The position numbers and the translations under genes were made by a program. DNA of 64,000 nt from Calonectria ilicicola (lineage: Eukaryota; Ascomycota; Sordariomycetes; Hypocreales; Nectriaceae): the NCBI GenBank assembly GCA_020809705.1, contig CP085828.1, positions 7,226,717 to 7,290,716 on the forward strand, in the 5' to 3' direction. Each line of letters begins with the position of its first letter. Positions within the stretch are counted from its first letter, which is position 1. Positions 37,201-47,983 of this stretch are shown here, in pieces. The notes under the pieces are model-generated. The model saw only the letters and a program-made list of their open reading frames with translations. It ran no database searches and was not told the DNA's origin.

Positions 37201-37556
37201 AAGCAGCAGGGTTGACTGATGTGGTGATTTGATAACATGAACATGACAGGATATTTATAATGTTGGATTGATTCCGTGTGAGGGGGAGATATTCCGTCAA
37301 GGCAAGTATTCTCATAGGTTCTCGTGCTGGGCCGGAAACGTTATATTTTCCGACGATTATGCTGTTTGAGAAAAAGGGTCGCTTTTAGGGAGAGAAAGGA
37401 TGCCAAAAGTGGAAGGGGGGGTTGAATATTTTTAATTCTCTAATAGTAGAAAATTCTTGCCCTGAGTACCCAAATCACACTCTGCCGAGAAGCCGGTCCC
37501 ATGAGCCACTGCCCTGCGCAGATTCTAAACCTGCAAATAGGCCATCTCTTTTGTGG
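37201..37556. other. Spacer before repeat cluster
   Basis: No gene or repeat recognised. It presumably contains the 3' end of the membrane-protein transcript. Confidence 0.4.
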
Positions 37557-37736
37557 AATAGTAGGGAGTAAACAAGAGATTCAAGGTAGGTTACGGTTAG
37601 AAAAACGACTTATTCTAAGCTTGAAATACAATCTATCTAGGTTTTTATTCCTGGTAGACTTTTAAATCTAGGTTTAAAAGATATACTAGTCTAATTTTTA
37701 GTTAATTTTTAAACCTAAGTTTACAATACTACCCTC
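37557..37736 (+). repeat. 181-bp repeat, copy 1 (diverged)
   Basis: Runs from AATAGTAGGGAGTAAACAAG to AATACTACCCTC. It matches copies at 38945-39125 and 57921-58101 but carries extra C-to-T and G-to-A changes and a one-base deletion. The sequence diverges exactly after ACCCTC. It contains degenerate versions of the palindrome AAACCTAGGTTT. Confidence 0.75.
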
Positions 37737-38028
37737 TGTAACGGTCTGTGTCTGCGGGTATGGCAGGGAATAATGTTTCCCTATGGTCTAGGGGATAAAG
37801 GAGCGGGAGCTGCTATTATCTGCTAGAAGATAGGATTCCGTTATAGCGGCCGTCGGGGGATGTTGGCAGGCAGGATCAGGCACGTCGGTAGGAGCAACAA
37901 AGGAAGAGTGTTACGTCTGGTAATGGGTCAATTGGTCAGAACGATCAATTGAAGGTAACCAAGTTGTATTGAGAGCTGAGTTGGGCCCTAATGGCTGCAA
38001 CTCCTAGGGTTTAAGGGTTAGGTATATT
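37737..38028 (-). mobile_element. Truncated gypsy LTR, separate subfamily
   Basis: Starts TGTAACGGTCTG and later shares GGTAACCAAGTTGTATTGAG-like sequence with the inverse of the gypsy LTRs elsewhere in the window, but the rest is different and GC-richer. It ends where the endonuclease-like module begins. Confidence 0.5.
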
Positions 38029-38029
38029 T

Positions 38030-38350
38030 AACTATCTATAGCTAATAGTGCTTGGTTGCTTTTTAATAGGAAAGATATTTCTAGGTTTCTAGGTCTTATA
38101 GGGGAGTATTAAGGTAAGAGTTCTTAGATAGGAAAATAGGAAAATAGAAAAATAGGAATTAGAGGGTAGAGTAAAAAGTAAAAGAGAGAATAAAGAGAGA
38201 GTAAAGGAGAGAGTAAAAGAGAGAATAAAGAGAGGGTAAAGGAGAGAGTAAAATAGATATTAGAGGGTAAAGTAGAGAGTAAAAGAGAGAATAAAGAAAG
38301 GGTAAAGGAGAGAGTAAAATAGAGAGTAAAATAAAGAGTGAAATAGAGAG
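38030..38350 (-). repeat. 3' tail of the LINE-like module with tandem short repeats
   Basis: On the plus strand, about three AGGAAAAT units (38135-38155) are followed by many AGAGTAAA(A/G)-type units to 38350. The same tail follows the second module copy at 57604-57920, but unit numbers differ strongly, as expected of a microsatellite. Confidence 0.6.
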
Positions 38351-38361
38351 TGAAATAGGGG

Positions 38362-38946
38362 TTAGTTTTGGTTGAAAAGGCTAGCCCTTAGCCCTTTAGG
38401 AATAAGAATCGGGTTTTTAGTAGGGCTAATAGCTATAGAGCTAGCTGCCTGGGCTCTAAACTTACTTAGCGTAAGGCCAATAGAGGTATCAAGCTGGCTA
38501 GCTGCTATTTTCCCTATTACTTCCTGGAGCTTTCTATAGCTTTTAGCTGTTTCTAGCTCCATTAAGCCCCCAGCAGAGAAGATTAGGGGTTGGAAGAAGG
38601 GGTCTAAGGCTTTGTATTTCCTTAGTTTGTCCTTAGCTGCAGTAGCTAAGATCTCTTGGATATCCCTTTCTTGGCTGTTAATAGCTACAACTTGTAGGTC
38701 ATAGTAATAGTGGCTAGAGCCCTTGAGAATAGAGAAGTCTGCCTTTAGGTTAAGGCTAGGGTCAACGAGGGGCTCTATTTCGACCTCTAGGGTAGGGTTG
38801 CTTTCTAAAGCTTTCTTAAAGGCCTGATTGATCTGGTTATGGCGTTGGGTCCACTTCTTCATGGCTGCTTTATAGATATCTTCGTGATTTATATCTGCTA
38901 TTTCCCCGCAGTGATTACAGGGGCTTCCAGGAGTCTTAGAGGGCAA
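38362..38946 (-). CDS. R2/CRE-type endonuclease-like domain, 3' fragment of a non-LTR element
   Basis: A 194-residue ORF. It has a Cys pair (C10, C13) and His 21, then WTQRHNQINQAFKKAL, KADF (D70), YYYDLQVV (D83) and KDKLRKYKAL (K110, Y111). The order zinc-type motif, RHN, a PD-like Asp, then D-x-Q-V-V, then a K..KY helix is that of the restriction-like endonuclease at the C-terminus of R2/CRE-type non-LTR retrotransposons. No reverse transcriptase is present upstream, so this would be a 5'-truncated copy or a captured domain. This copy is open, while its relative at 57.0-57.6 kb has stops. Family identification is by motif only, and other PD-(D/E)XK proteins cannot be excluded. Confidence 0.5.
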   Translation of the reverse strand: MPSKTPGSPCNHCGEIADINHEDIYKAAMKKWTQRHNQINQAFKKALESNPTLEVEIEPLVDPSLNLKADFSILKGSSHYYYDLQVVAINSQERDIQEILATAAKDKLRKYKALDPFFQPLIFSAGGLMELETAKSYRKLQEVIGKIAASQLDTSIGLTLSKFRAQAASSIAISPTKNPILIPKGLRASLFNQN

Positions 38947-39125
38947 TAGTAGGGAGTAAACAAGAGATTCAAGGTAGGGTTACGGTTAGAAAAACGACTT
39001 ATTCTAGGCTTGAAATATAATCTATCTAGGTTTCCATTCCTGGCAGACTTTTAAACCTAGGTTTGAAAGATATACTAGTCCAATTTCTAGTTAATTTTTA
39101 AACCTAGGTTTACAATACTACCCTC
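38945..39125 (+). repeat. 181-bp repeat, copy 2 (left end of duplicated module)
   Basis: Identical to 57921-58101 as far as I can compare. It contains two copies of the perfect palindrome AAACCTAGGTTT, and a further one lies just outside at about 39,160. It marks the left boundary of homology between the two large module copies. Confidence 0.8.
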
Positions 39126-39231
39126 AATCTTATAACCTTGAATCTCCAACTATTTCTAAACCTAGGTTTAAACTATTACTAAGGTCCAGGCACTTAAGAT
39201 TTAATACATACCTCAAGGCTATAACACCCCC

Positions 39232-39371
39232 TGTTACGACCTGTGCAACCGGGCGCACGAGACCCTATTTAATAGCTGTTATCCGTACCTGTAATTGCAA
39301 GCATTGCGATTATTGACTTATCTTTTGGCCTGACGGGCTAATTGACGTAATGGGAAGTACGGATCCTTACA
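39232..39371 (+). mobile_element. Possible short solo LTR upstream of gene A
   Basis: A 140-bp block from TGTTACGACCTG to GGATCCTTACA with TG...CA ends. It is flanked by CCCCC on the left and CCCCT on the right, a near match for a 5-bp duplication in low-complexity sequence. No other independent copy is in the window (the copy at 58208-58347 is part of the large duplication), so this is tentative. Confidence 0.3.
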
Positions 39372-40037
39372 CCCCTCCCCTTCTAAAATATCAGACCTAC
39401 AACCACAATAGAGACCAAATAAATCCCATCTGCCTAGCTGTATAACTACTTTGATCTCTAGAAAAAGAGCCTAGTACTGCCCGCTGTGAGTTGGCTCGCA
39501 ATGATAGTGCAAGTGGTAATACCAGAAACAAAAGAGCAGATATTTACCCTTTGATTTACTTACTATTGCCAGTCGAACTATTAAGGCAAGTATAAAATAG
39601 AATAAAGTAAAGAAAACTCAGGAAAAGGAGTGAACAAGTCTTGATTTTACAGTTTCTACTCCAAGACCTCGATATTCGCGTGGCGCACGTAAGTAATCAC
39701 AACACGTCGCGTCTCATTATTATGAATATCCAGATATAGTCTAGTCTGACGCGTCGCATGTTTGTTACCAATCAATTTCCATAACCTAATCACACTTGCT
39801 CTATATGCTATGAATACCATGTCTTATATTTGCTTTGTATACTACTCTGTGGCTGACCCACTTGCTTGGGTATACCTGGTAAAATAATACATACTGGGTG
39901 GACTGGGAATTGTCTCCTGATGGCGGATAAAGTTCATTGCGAAGTGTCATCATAACTTTTCTTATATTAATCCCATTTCTCGACAAACCAGTGTACATAC
40001 AACCATTACATTATATAAGAGTACTACAAAACTCAGA
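39372..40037 (+). promoter_or_regulatory. Presumed promoter of gene A, copy 1
   Basis: No gene is supported here; the minus-strand open frame at 39801-39998 lacks features. A TATA-like TTATATAAGA lies at about 40011-40020, some 20 bp before the ATG at 40038. The three substitutions between the two duplicate copies all fall here (39505 T/C, one near 39635, one near 39769). Confidence 0.35.
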
Positions 40038-42345
40038 ATGACCGCCAGAAAACGAACAGGGGACCACCAACCAGATCACCAGTCTGGCCGTTCCAAAAGG
40101 ACCGCTAGGAACGCTCTTGGTGATACAGAATCTACCCTGGAGCTAGCTGAGCCATATCGTATTATCACAGCACGAATGCCAATCCATGCTCTTACACCTA
40201 AATGGAGTATTGATAGTGAGAATCGCCGAGTGGATCCAAAGCAAGTTCAGAGGCTCCTTAGCATCTTCAAAGAGGAAGGTATTAAACGGACCACAAGGGA
40301 GAACCACATCTTACTCTTGACAACTCATGAAGATATATCCTTGATGAAGAGACATCTACACGTTCATCAAGAAGCGACAGTCGCTAGCTCAGGGGAAATG
40401 TTCTACTTTGACGATTGGCTTTCTGTTCATAATGGAAAAAAAGTCGAGATAATGGCTGGCCAGCACCGAGTTCAGGCATTGCAGTTGTACGGCCAGCAAT
40501 CAGAGTTTGATGAGGAAGAAATGTGGTGGACATGCAGTTTTTATGACCAAAGTAAGTCTATTTTAGATACTTACTGCACCCTATTTCTATATTAATATAA
40601 AGTATTTTTATCTATTGTATGCATGCATACTAATGCAATTTGAATATAGATACTCTACCAATGGATTTAAATATTCAGCTCCGCTTCAACCGAAAAGGCA
40701 CAGTTATGGAGGATAATCACGGCCAAATATGGACCCAGATTGTTGCTGCATCAATGATCAATGAAAAGTTGTTACACGAGGATAAGTGCGATATTCTGAA
40801 AAAAGAGATTGCGCAAGTTCTTCAGTGGAGTGGTGATGTTCAGCGAATTGCGACCATATGGAGAAATAAGCGGTGGAGGGAGAAGACTACTGAGTGGTGT
40901 AAAACCTGGCTTGGCAGAGATACCTTTAAGATCTCTTCTTGGTACTGGATGATCAGTAAAAGAATAGATGACGTAAGTTTGAGGCTGAATTCTTTCCATT
41001 ACTGCATTTATTACTAATTGTGTTTAAATTCTAGTACTGGTTCTCTGCCTTTCGAACCGTTTTGCAGACCCTTTACCAGCTACACTCAGATGCAATACAA
41101 AAGGTGTCTGGTGATGACTGGAAAGAAATGGCTAAGGCACTGCCAGCAGACCGTACAAAGAAGCAGATTCAAGAATTATTCTATCCGAGGAAGAAAAAAG
41201 AGCACATCAACAAAACCTCCGAACGTCAATCAAAGTTTCTCATCGAGTTCAATGCCCAGGAGTATTGGGATGTTTATGAACGCATCATGAAAACTCCTAA
41301 ACTACAGTTTCTTGACATTCACACGATCCTAGAATTATCACCAAATCAAGGCAATATCTTAGGCGATGTCATGAAGCATGTTGTATCTTGGCTGAACCCA
41401 AGCCCCACTTCCGTGACCAATCTACGCGACAATCAGAAGCCAGCATTACGGAAGGACTTGGTCCCCGCCCTGCAACATTGCTCGGCTCAATTTGTGCGAT
41501 CGAGAGAGAAGCATCTTCTATATAGCTTGCCCTTGGAAGAATCGCCTGAATCGCCTAGATCGCCGTCTGAGACCGCCTCGGCTCTCCTACAGCACGAGAT
41601 AATCGATTTTACCCGACTTCACATTAAGGCCTTCAGGGCGCCGGCGATGAAGGCCTACTTAGAGCAGAGCTGGGATATTGACGGCGACAATAATACGTAC
41701 GCTACACGCTTTTTAGCTGATGAGATATGGGCAGGACTATTGGGGATTGTTCGCCAATATAAAGGTGATGACTTCAAACTGGAGTGGACCTCATCCAACA
41801 ACAAGGTCTGTCGTATCGACCAGCACCAAACAACACGGTCTAAGATAGCTTCCGACTATGCTCAAGACCTTACTAGTTTTCTAAAGGGTATACCTGAGTT
41901 TTCACAGCTTTTGGAGACAAGCTCTTCCTCATTTCAATCAGCATTATCCCAGTGGTTTTCTCAGCAAAACGGGCTTGGGTGGAATGCAACAGCTCTAACA
42001 GCAGCGACAGCGACGGTCTCGAGCAGTGGACCTATCGTAGCGCCACGTGAGTATGCGGTCAACGCAGAGGCGGCTGATGTGACCGAAGGCAGGACCGGAC
42101 CTAGCAGAACCTGCAGGAGTAAAAGCCGGCCACCTGGGGATGATGATACGCACACATCAATATTAGCTCCCAACGAAAACGCAGGGATTGATGACGACAG
42201 CAGCAACAACCAGCCTCCACGACGCCTGCTACCCTCGGCGTCAATAGGTCAGGGCCGACATATGGAGGAGGAATCGGCACCGCCACATGACCAGTCTCTA
42301 AGTCAAGCCAAAACTCGAGTAAGCTTGACAAGGGGTTATCAGTAG
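40038..42345 (+). CDS. Gene A, copy 1: ParB-like fold protein
   Basis: Exons 40038-40551, 40650-40972 and 41035-42345 (introns 98 and 62 bp, GT-AG, CTAAT-type branch points) give 715 residues. The N-terminus is basic. Residues 45-185 look like a ParB/sulfiredoxin-type domain, with HALTPKWSIDSENRRVDPKQV, a helix RLLSIFKEEGI and the box VEIMAGQHRVQALQLYG, with GQHR near residues 141-144. It then continues across the first intron as WWTCSFYDQN-TLPMDLNIQL. A comparable GxHR box occurs in DUF3723-type fungal proteins, so a distant relation is possible. The middle is helical, and the C-terminus is low-complexity and charged. Here the frame ends early because a G-run (42332-42335) has four Gs. The duplicate has five and reads on to the equivalent of 42,500. 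Function unknown: ParB-like domains include nucleotide hydrolases and nucleases. Confidence 0.7.
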
Positions 42346-42500
42346 GGGCCACAGAATCAACAAAAGCAACAAAAGAAACAAAAGCAATAAAAGCGAGAGG
42401 AGCAGAGCCAACATCAGCACCGACACCCACAACAATGCCATCAACATCGAGGAGGCTTCGAGCATCCTGGGCAAATGGAATACAAGCAGGTAGTAAATAG

Positions 42501-43007
42501 AACCGTTTTATGCGTTTTAGTATACTGGGTAATGCTTTAATGAGGACAATAGGATTACATTTGTTCAATAAGAATCTTTCATATTTTCCCTGTTGATTAG
42601 CAACTTTACTAGCGTGTTTATTTCGCGTTTTTCTGGATTACTATTGGTAGGTGTAGAGTGATTAATGTTATTATTTGCTTATCGTTCTGGCAGGGTTATG
42701 TTTGGACTAGAATTAGTGTGGTGATTCATGTGGTAGGATTATTTTCTTTTTCTGCTCAGCCCCTCGATACTTCTGTACTTATCCTTAAACCTCGGTTTAT
42801 GATTTATTAAAAGGAAAAAAGGAAAATGGAGGCTGAAGTTTATAGGGTTACATTACATCATAAAAATTGTGTGATAATAGAGCGTTCCTTCGCGCATTCC
42901 AGCCATCATCTTTTCTCGCAACACTGAGATATTTTATAGGCACTTTTCCAACATACACTCCAAAAACCATTGCTCTTACACCACGTATTTCGGTTGACCA
43001 GACTTTC
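42501..43007. other. Spacer between genes A and B
   Basis: An AT-rich spacer with no supported gene. An open frame reaches back from gene B to 42867 but lacks an ATG before 43008. Promoter or intron sequence for the downstream gene is likely. Confidence 0.4.
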
Positions 43008-43364
43008 ATGTTCAGGGCCATGATGACCCATTCTCCCGAGGTGCAGGAGGTTTTTCCTCCAAGCGAAAGGATAGTCGACATTGAGCAAGAAAGCCAAGCT
43101 GGTGATCAAATGGAAGGTGTTGATGATATTGATGATTATGTTAGCCTGGAGGCCGCCGATGAGGCATATCTTGACTTAGACAGTCAAGAGGCTTCTGAGA
43201 AGAAGGATGAGTGGGGCTCTACGAATGACGAGTTCAAGATAAAACACTTAACTGGAGATAAGAAGATGACAGGCAAGTATATCTTTTTACCGCCCCGAAC
43301 AGCACACCTAAAGTCGCTATCTATTTATCCACGGATTCCAACTAACGTAGAAGGATGGCTTTAA
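43008..43364 (+). CDS. ORF B, copy 1: short acidic ORF, probably 5' exon of gene C
   Basis: From the first ATG (43008; alternatives 43020 and 43023) to the stop at 43362-43364. The protein is acidic (GVDDIDDYVSLEAADEAYLD) and ends SLSIYPRIPTNVEGWL. Directly downstream, in another frame, 43351-43428 reads KDGFNIAERFISKTNAPEFN and leads without a stop into gene C. I therefore suspect B and C are one gene joined by an intron. Candidate sites are GTATAT at 43277 and acceptors at 43350 or 43369, but no combination I tried keeps the frame. The same sequence is present in copy 2, so a random error is unlikely. Confidence 0.45.
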   Translation: MFRAMMTHSPEVQEVFPPSERIVDIEQESQAGDQMEGVDDIDDYVSLEAADEAYLDLDSQEASEKKDEWGSTNDEFKIKHLTGDKKMTGKYIFLPPRTAHLKSLSIYPRIPTNVEGWL

Positions 43365-43428
43365 TATAGCGGAAAGGTTCATCTCGAAGACGAATGCGCC
43401 CGAATTCAACGCCACAGAAGCCCTAAGG

Positions 43429-46400
43429 ATGCTTCAATTGCGATACACGATGAACTATGGATCGCGAAGCTCTGGCTCGGGACCCGCAAGTAGCAACGAC
43501 AAATACTATCCTATATTCCACCTCGACATGATAAGCATAGTTGGGCGTCCTCTCTGCCCGATTACGAACCAAGGCGGATTTTTCGACAATGTGACCTTTG
43601 CACTGAGGCACTGGCAGGCACCTTACAGCTCCAAGCATGCAGCAAACAGTCTCCCGTTTGACCTCACCCGGCGGACCTTTCGAATTGGCACAGGAGCATC
43701 ACGAGAGGTGTGGTTTATCGTCATGCACCCAGTAGAGATCGATATTATCGAGGACCCGTCCTTGAACGGGCACCGACATCATAAGCAAAAGCAAAGGGCT
43801 TCGGATTATCATGGCACAGCTATGCAACAACATCATGCCGAGGCGCTTGCATCTTACATTGTGCAGAACATCTTCCAAGATGGAGATTTGCTAGGGGAAG
43901 GGGTAGAGCCACTGTGGCAGCTCAGTGGGAAGGAATCCCAAACCCTATCCTATGATAAGTGGGCCATCTTCCAAGCTTTATTTATGGAAAGATGGGACAC
44001 GTTTTCCCAACAACACAGTTACGACGGGTTCTGGAGGCTCCATCGCCCGGCTTTTCATGCTTTCGACCATGGGGCTAATATAGAGATCAAGGTGGATGGA
44101 TTGCTTCATGAGCTTCCTCGGGAGACTCGCCTTCGCGCTGAGAGCGAGAATGTAGATAGCGATAGCGACAGCGACAGCGACGAGGATGACAGCGATGGCA
44201 GTAGTGATCGCAATGTCGACAATGATAACATCATCAACATTGCTGATGGCGATAACGACGATCTCAGCTCTGTCAGTGGTCGAAGCAATGGCGAAGGGGA
44301 GCCCGATGCAGAGGAACGAGGACTGTTTGTGGAGGAACACATGGATGGCGATCGCGACGAAGCTCAAGCGCTCGATGGCATCGAATCACCCAGTAACCGG
44401 CCGGCCGAGCTAATTGATGCGCACTGGGCTTTGCCTAGCGATGGGCTCGAGAAATTGCGAGCAGAACTGGAGCAAAAGTATAACCTAGCCCACATTGACC
44501 AGATCTCATATGCTCTTGCTACCGATCTCAACTGCATTCATGTCCAGTCCTCGGGCGAAGAAGAAACCGCGTGCCTGCTGGCAGACCGTAGCAAGGTGGC
44601 CGAGGAATACCACAGCACGAGAGATGTCAATTTCTATCCTCTCGGATTCCATCGTCGCTATGGCAACTTCACGTCCCTTATGCCCCCGAGGTTCCTGATG
44701 AACCTTTGCAGAGTGATGCAGGAAAATGCAAGCGTCTTGAACGACGGGGCTCTCGTGCTTTTCTTCGGCTTCTTTCAAGCGTACTCGAACATCAAGCGGT
44801 CGATCCGTAGCCGACCAGACGAACTGTTAGCCGCGCGCGGGTTTGCTACCGCTGCCCTGACCTTGCCACCTTCAGAGGCCCGATTGGGCGGCTCAAGAAT
44901 CCAATCCAAGCAGCAGCGACTATTGAGTAGAGTCCGCGGCGAGTTCACGCCGGACCGGCCGGCTTCATCAACCCCGTTCGCACGCGAGAGGCAACAGATC
45001 AGCACAGCCATAGCCCAGGACCAGGTTGCCTTTCGCATGGAGCAGGTGGTCACTGTCAAGGCATCCAAACTCGTGTCTGGGCGGCGGCATTTCTACACCA
45101 TCCTTCAGCCCATTTTCCAGCTGATGCTGTTCTTTCTCAAGGACACAACGCTTTACACGCGACTGTTACGGAGATTCCGGCCGTCCATCTTCCCCAATGT
45201 CCTGTGTTCGTACGCGAGATTATTCGAGCTCGCCCTGGGCGAGATGGAGCGCCGCTTCCGAGCAAGTCGGGAGGACGGGTTGAACGTTGCTGAGTCCGAG
45301 AGCACCGCGATTTTGGATAGGTTAGGTCATCTGTGCTTCACCGGGAGCCCCAGGATATTACCCAACACTGTGTTTGGCCCTCTTGTCACGATGGAGAGCA
45401 TCGAGGTGGGTGGGTGGCCGTTTGTCTCGCCAGAGATGCTCGAGTTCGGTGAATCAAACAGCACGATGAACACAAGGCGGTGGCCGCGGACATCTGACAA
45501 CCGACCCATCCTGCTCCATGTGGCTGCGCTGGCGTATCATTACGGAGCAGCAATAGGGGCCAACCGACACAGTCAGCTCTGGTTCAGCAAGCTCGGGGGA
45601 ACTAAGGGTTTGCGGGATATCTCAGTGGCTTCCGACTTCCTAAAAGAGGTATTCGCTCATCTATGGGTACCGCAGATGAGGATCTTCATGGCAACTCAGC
45701 TTCGGCGTCAACTGAGCCACGGTGCTCGCGAAAACAAGGGCATGGGTGTGAGTGGTACGCAGCGGCATTTAGAGCGGCTTCAGATCAGACTAGAGGCGTG
45801 GGAAAGCTGCGATGAGCCTTTTAGCAACCAGTTAAGTTCCCTCCTTGTGATTTGCCTAGCTTTGAAAATGGCTATTAGAAGGCTCATTCTTCCCCCCACC
45901 TGTGATACAGGCAATACGAAAAGCTGTTCTTCGACCGGTCCACCAACCACTCAAATATACTATCTCCTAAAGCCACATCAAGAAAAACACGGCACGATTT
46001 TGCACAAGAAATTTACAATGCATGTCATAATCCCAAGATATCGGCCAGCAGAGGGCTCTCGGCGATCAATGCCACCTGGGCTCTGGTCTTGCGGGCCGCT
46101 ATCCAGCACACGAGCGAAGACGATATACCGTGGCAAGATTGGGTTACCGGGCTGGCAACGGCCATTGCTTCCGTCGGGATTGAATGGGTGCCCGGGTCGC
46201 ATGGGCAAAGCCTGACCTCTCGACGTATTATTCAGCTTATTGGGAATGTCGAGAGAACCATGCACATCCCGGCTGCCCGGCCCGGGAGCTTGAAGCGAAA
46301 CGCCATCATAGCCGCGCAAGAGATGGAGCAACTCAACCAGCCAACCAAAAGAGCTCGCAGGCATATAATCGATTTTGGCTGTCATATTCCGTTTGCTCGA

Positions 46401-47126
46401 GTCCCGAAGCGAGTACAGGACGGGTTTGAGAAGCTGGAGAAGCAATATCCAAAGGCAAAGGATAAGCCGGTGCGGAATCATTACCGACTTGCTTACAACT
46501 GCCTGATAGAGAGCCTGGGGAATGCCCGATGCGACTTAATGCTCATTTTGGTGCTAACCCTTGCCTCATCGACAGAGACTCCAATCATAGCCAAGGGCCA
46601 GGACAAATTTACGATATGGCAAAGGCGTGACCCGGACATGTATGCAGCCACAATGGTCACACGGATGCTATGGTTTATGAAGCCTGAGATATTTCCATGG
46701 GAAGTAGAGAAGAAGGGGTGATGTGCATCAAGGATTTGACACCGAAGATTGGTATGTACAACACAACACAATACTTCTTCCACCCGTCCTAGCCATTCAC
46801 TCGCCTATATACTTGTATATTTTACCTGCTTGCCCCGGGTAAGATAAGATAAGGCAAATGTTAAGAGAACCAGCGCCTTGACTAATGACTGAGTAGAACA
46901 TACAAAGGTGAGCAACCGCGTTTTGCAAAAGGTAGGATGGATCTATGTTACAAGTAAACAGTTTCGAAATACAGGAGCAAAGCTCAGATCTGACGAGGAG
47001 CTGCATGCCTTGCGAAAAAAGCTGGTTTCTTGCATGAAGAACCCCGAAGTCTTTATCTCTCTAGTCTTTCACAGTACGGATAAGGTTTGGGTAGATCGGT
47101 GTAGGTCAATTATTAATAGAAGGTAG
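43429..47126 (+). CDS. Gene C, copy 1: very large uncharacterised fungal protein
   Basis: Exons 43429-45830, 45911-46751 and 46897-47126 (introns 80 and 145 bp) give about 1,157 residues, possibly more at the N-terminus. Visible features are FDLTRRTFRIGTGASREVWF near residue 70, an Asp/Ser-rich acidic stretch (about residues 240-280), HWALPSDGLEKLRAELEQKY, a long helical middle (QPIFQLMLFFLKDTTLYTRL), and a C-terminal block VSNRVLQKVGWIYVTSKQFR ending KVWVDRCRSII. I recall that last block from many ascomycete hypothetical proteins. It looks like a small winged or HTH-like domain, which is inference. A stop at 46719-46721 follows a run of four Gs (46715-46718). One more G restores the frame into CIKDLTPKI and the last exon, so I treat it as a probable homopolymer error. 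No enzymatic motif is recognised. Confidence 0.6.
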
Positions 47127-47983
47127 TGTTTTATTTAGATTTTAGTAGTTGATTTATTGTAACATACCAATATTTACTTATATTTATCTTTGCCACTCTC
47201 GTTGCTAACTAGTGTAAAGATGTGCTCCTAAACGTGATCTTTAAGTTGACTAGGAAAGTAAAATGGCACTTTCCCAATATATTATTGCCTATATTATCAA
47301 TTGGTTAGGATAGTGACAGACTTATAATAAACTTTCATTAGCTAAGACAGCTATTGTATTATATTGGAAGATAGAGGCAAGCAGGGGGCCGAGCTTGTAA
47401 GCATACTGACCAGGTGGACAGTATAGGAAACGGATGCGGGGCGATTGCTGTGATCAATATTAGATGAAAGCTGCAGTGCCGGTCAGCAACAACGCTTATA
47501 GACTAATCAATCCAGCTCCACCAAGCAATATCGGTCCCCAGCGTCACAAAGATTGCATTCGGATTCAAGCAACAACGTTGATCTGTTTAGGTTCCAGTAA
47601 ATGCTTTCTTCAACTATAACACGACCCAAACACATAAAGTACTAAACTAAAATACTAACTAACCGAAATATGCCCCCATACTCTTCAGCCGCACTTGATC
47701 AAAATCTGAGAAGGAATATGGATACTATAGAAGCCAAGTATAGGTCGATTACCCACATATAACATATTAGGTACTGTCAAGCATGCTATCTTGATTCTCA
47801 AGAGTAGACTCGGCAGCCTCAGCCGCCTTTGCGTCAATCGTCCAGGATTCCTTGGAGGGAAGCTTTCCACTTTACAGTGCACTCTAAAGCACAGCATCGA
47901 TTGATTGTCTTCTCTGGTCCAGCATCAGCTCCAGCGCCAGCGCCAATCACAACCGCAGCAAGTGAGCCAGGGTCAACACCTCG
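47127..47983. other. Downstream of gene C, no gene recognised
   Basis: AT-rich sequence with no ORF or repeat I can support until the minus-strand remnant beginning at about 48,300. Whether the large duplication extends here cannot be told from this window. Confidence 0.4.

Larger units (their letters stand above)
38945..47126 (+). repeat. Large direct duplication, copy 1 (A-B-C module)
   Basis: Homologous to 57921-64000 with a constant offset of 18,976 bp, dropping to 18,975 where a homopolymer differs. The differences I noticed in the shared ~6.1 kb are three C/T substitutions upstream of gene A and three one-base homopolymer differences. The right limit is unknown because copy 2 leaves the window at the equivalent of 45,025. 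The end given here is simply the end of gene C. Confidence 0.85.

Noticed and set aside
39801..39998. Minus-strand 65-codon ORF present in both duplicates
   Set aside because: Its presence in both copies is due to the recent duplication, not selection. It overlaps the gene A promoter and has no features.
42101..42568. Minus-strand 155-codon frame over the end of gene A
   Set aside because: It mirrors the low-complexity C-terminus of gene A and changes frame between duplicate copies, as expected of a shadow.
43978..44367. Minus-strand 129-codon open frame (and 78-codon one at 44106-44342) with hydrophobic repeats
   Set aside because: It is the mirror of the Asp/Ser-rich GAC-AGC repeat in gene C. 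Its composition is explained entirely by the opposite-strand coding sequence.
38945..47126. Possibility that the A-B-C module is a classical DNA transposon
   Set aside because: No transposase motif is recognised in A, B or C, and no inverse of the left terminus was found after gene C. It is kept only as an open hypothesis.
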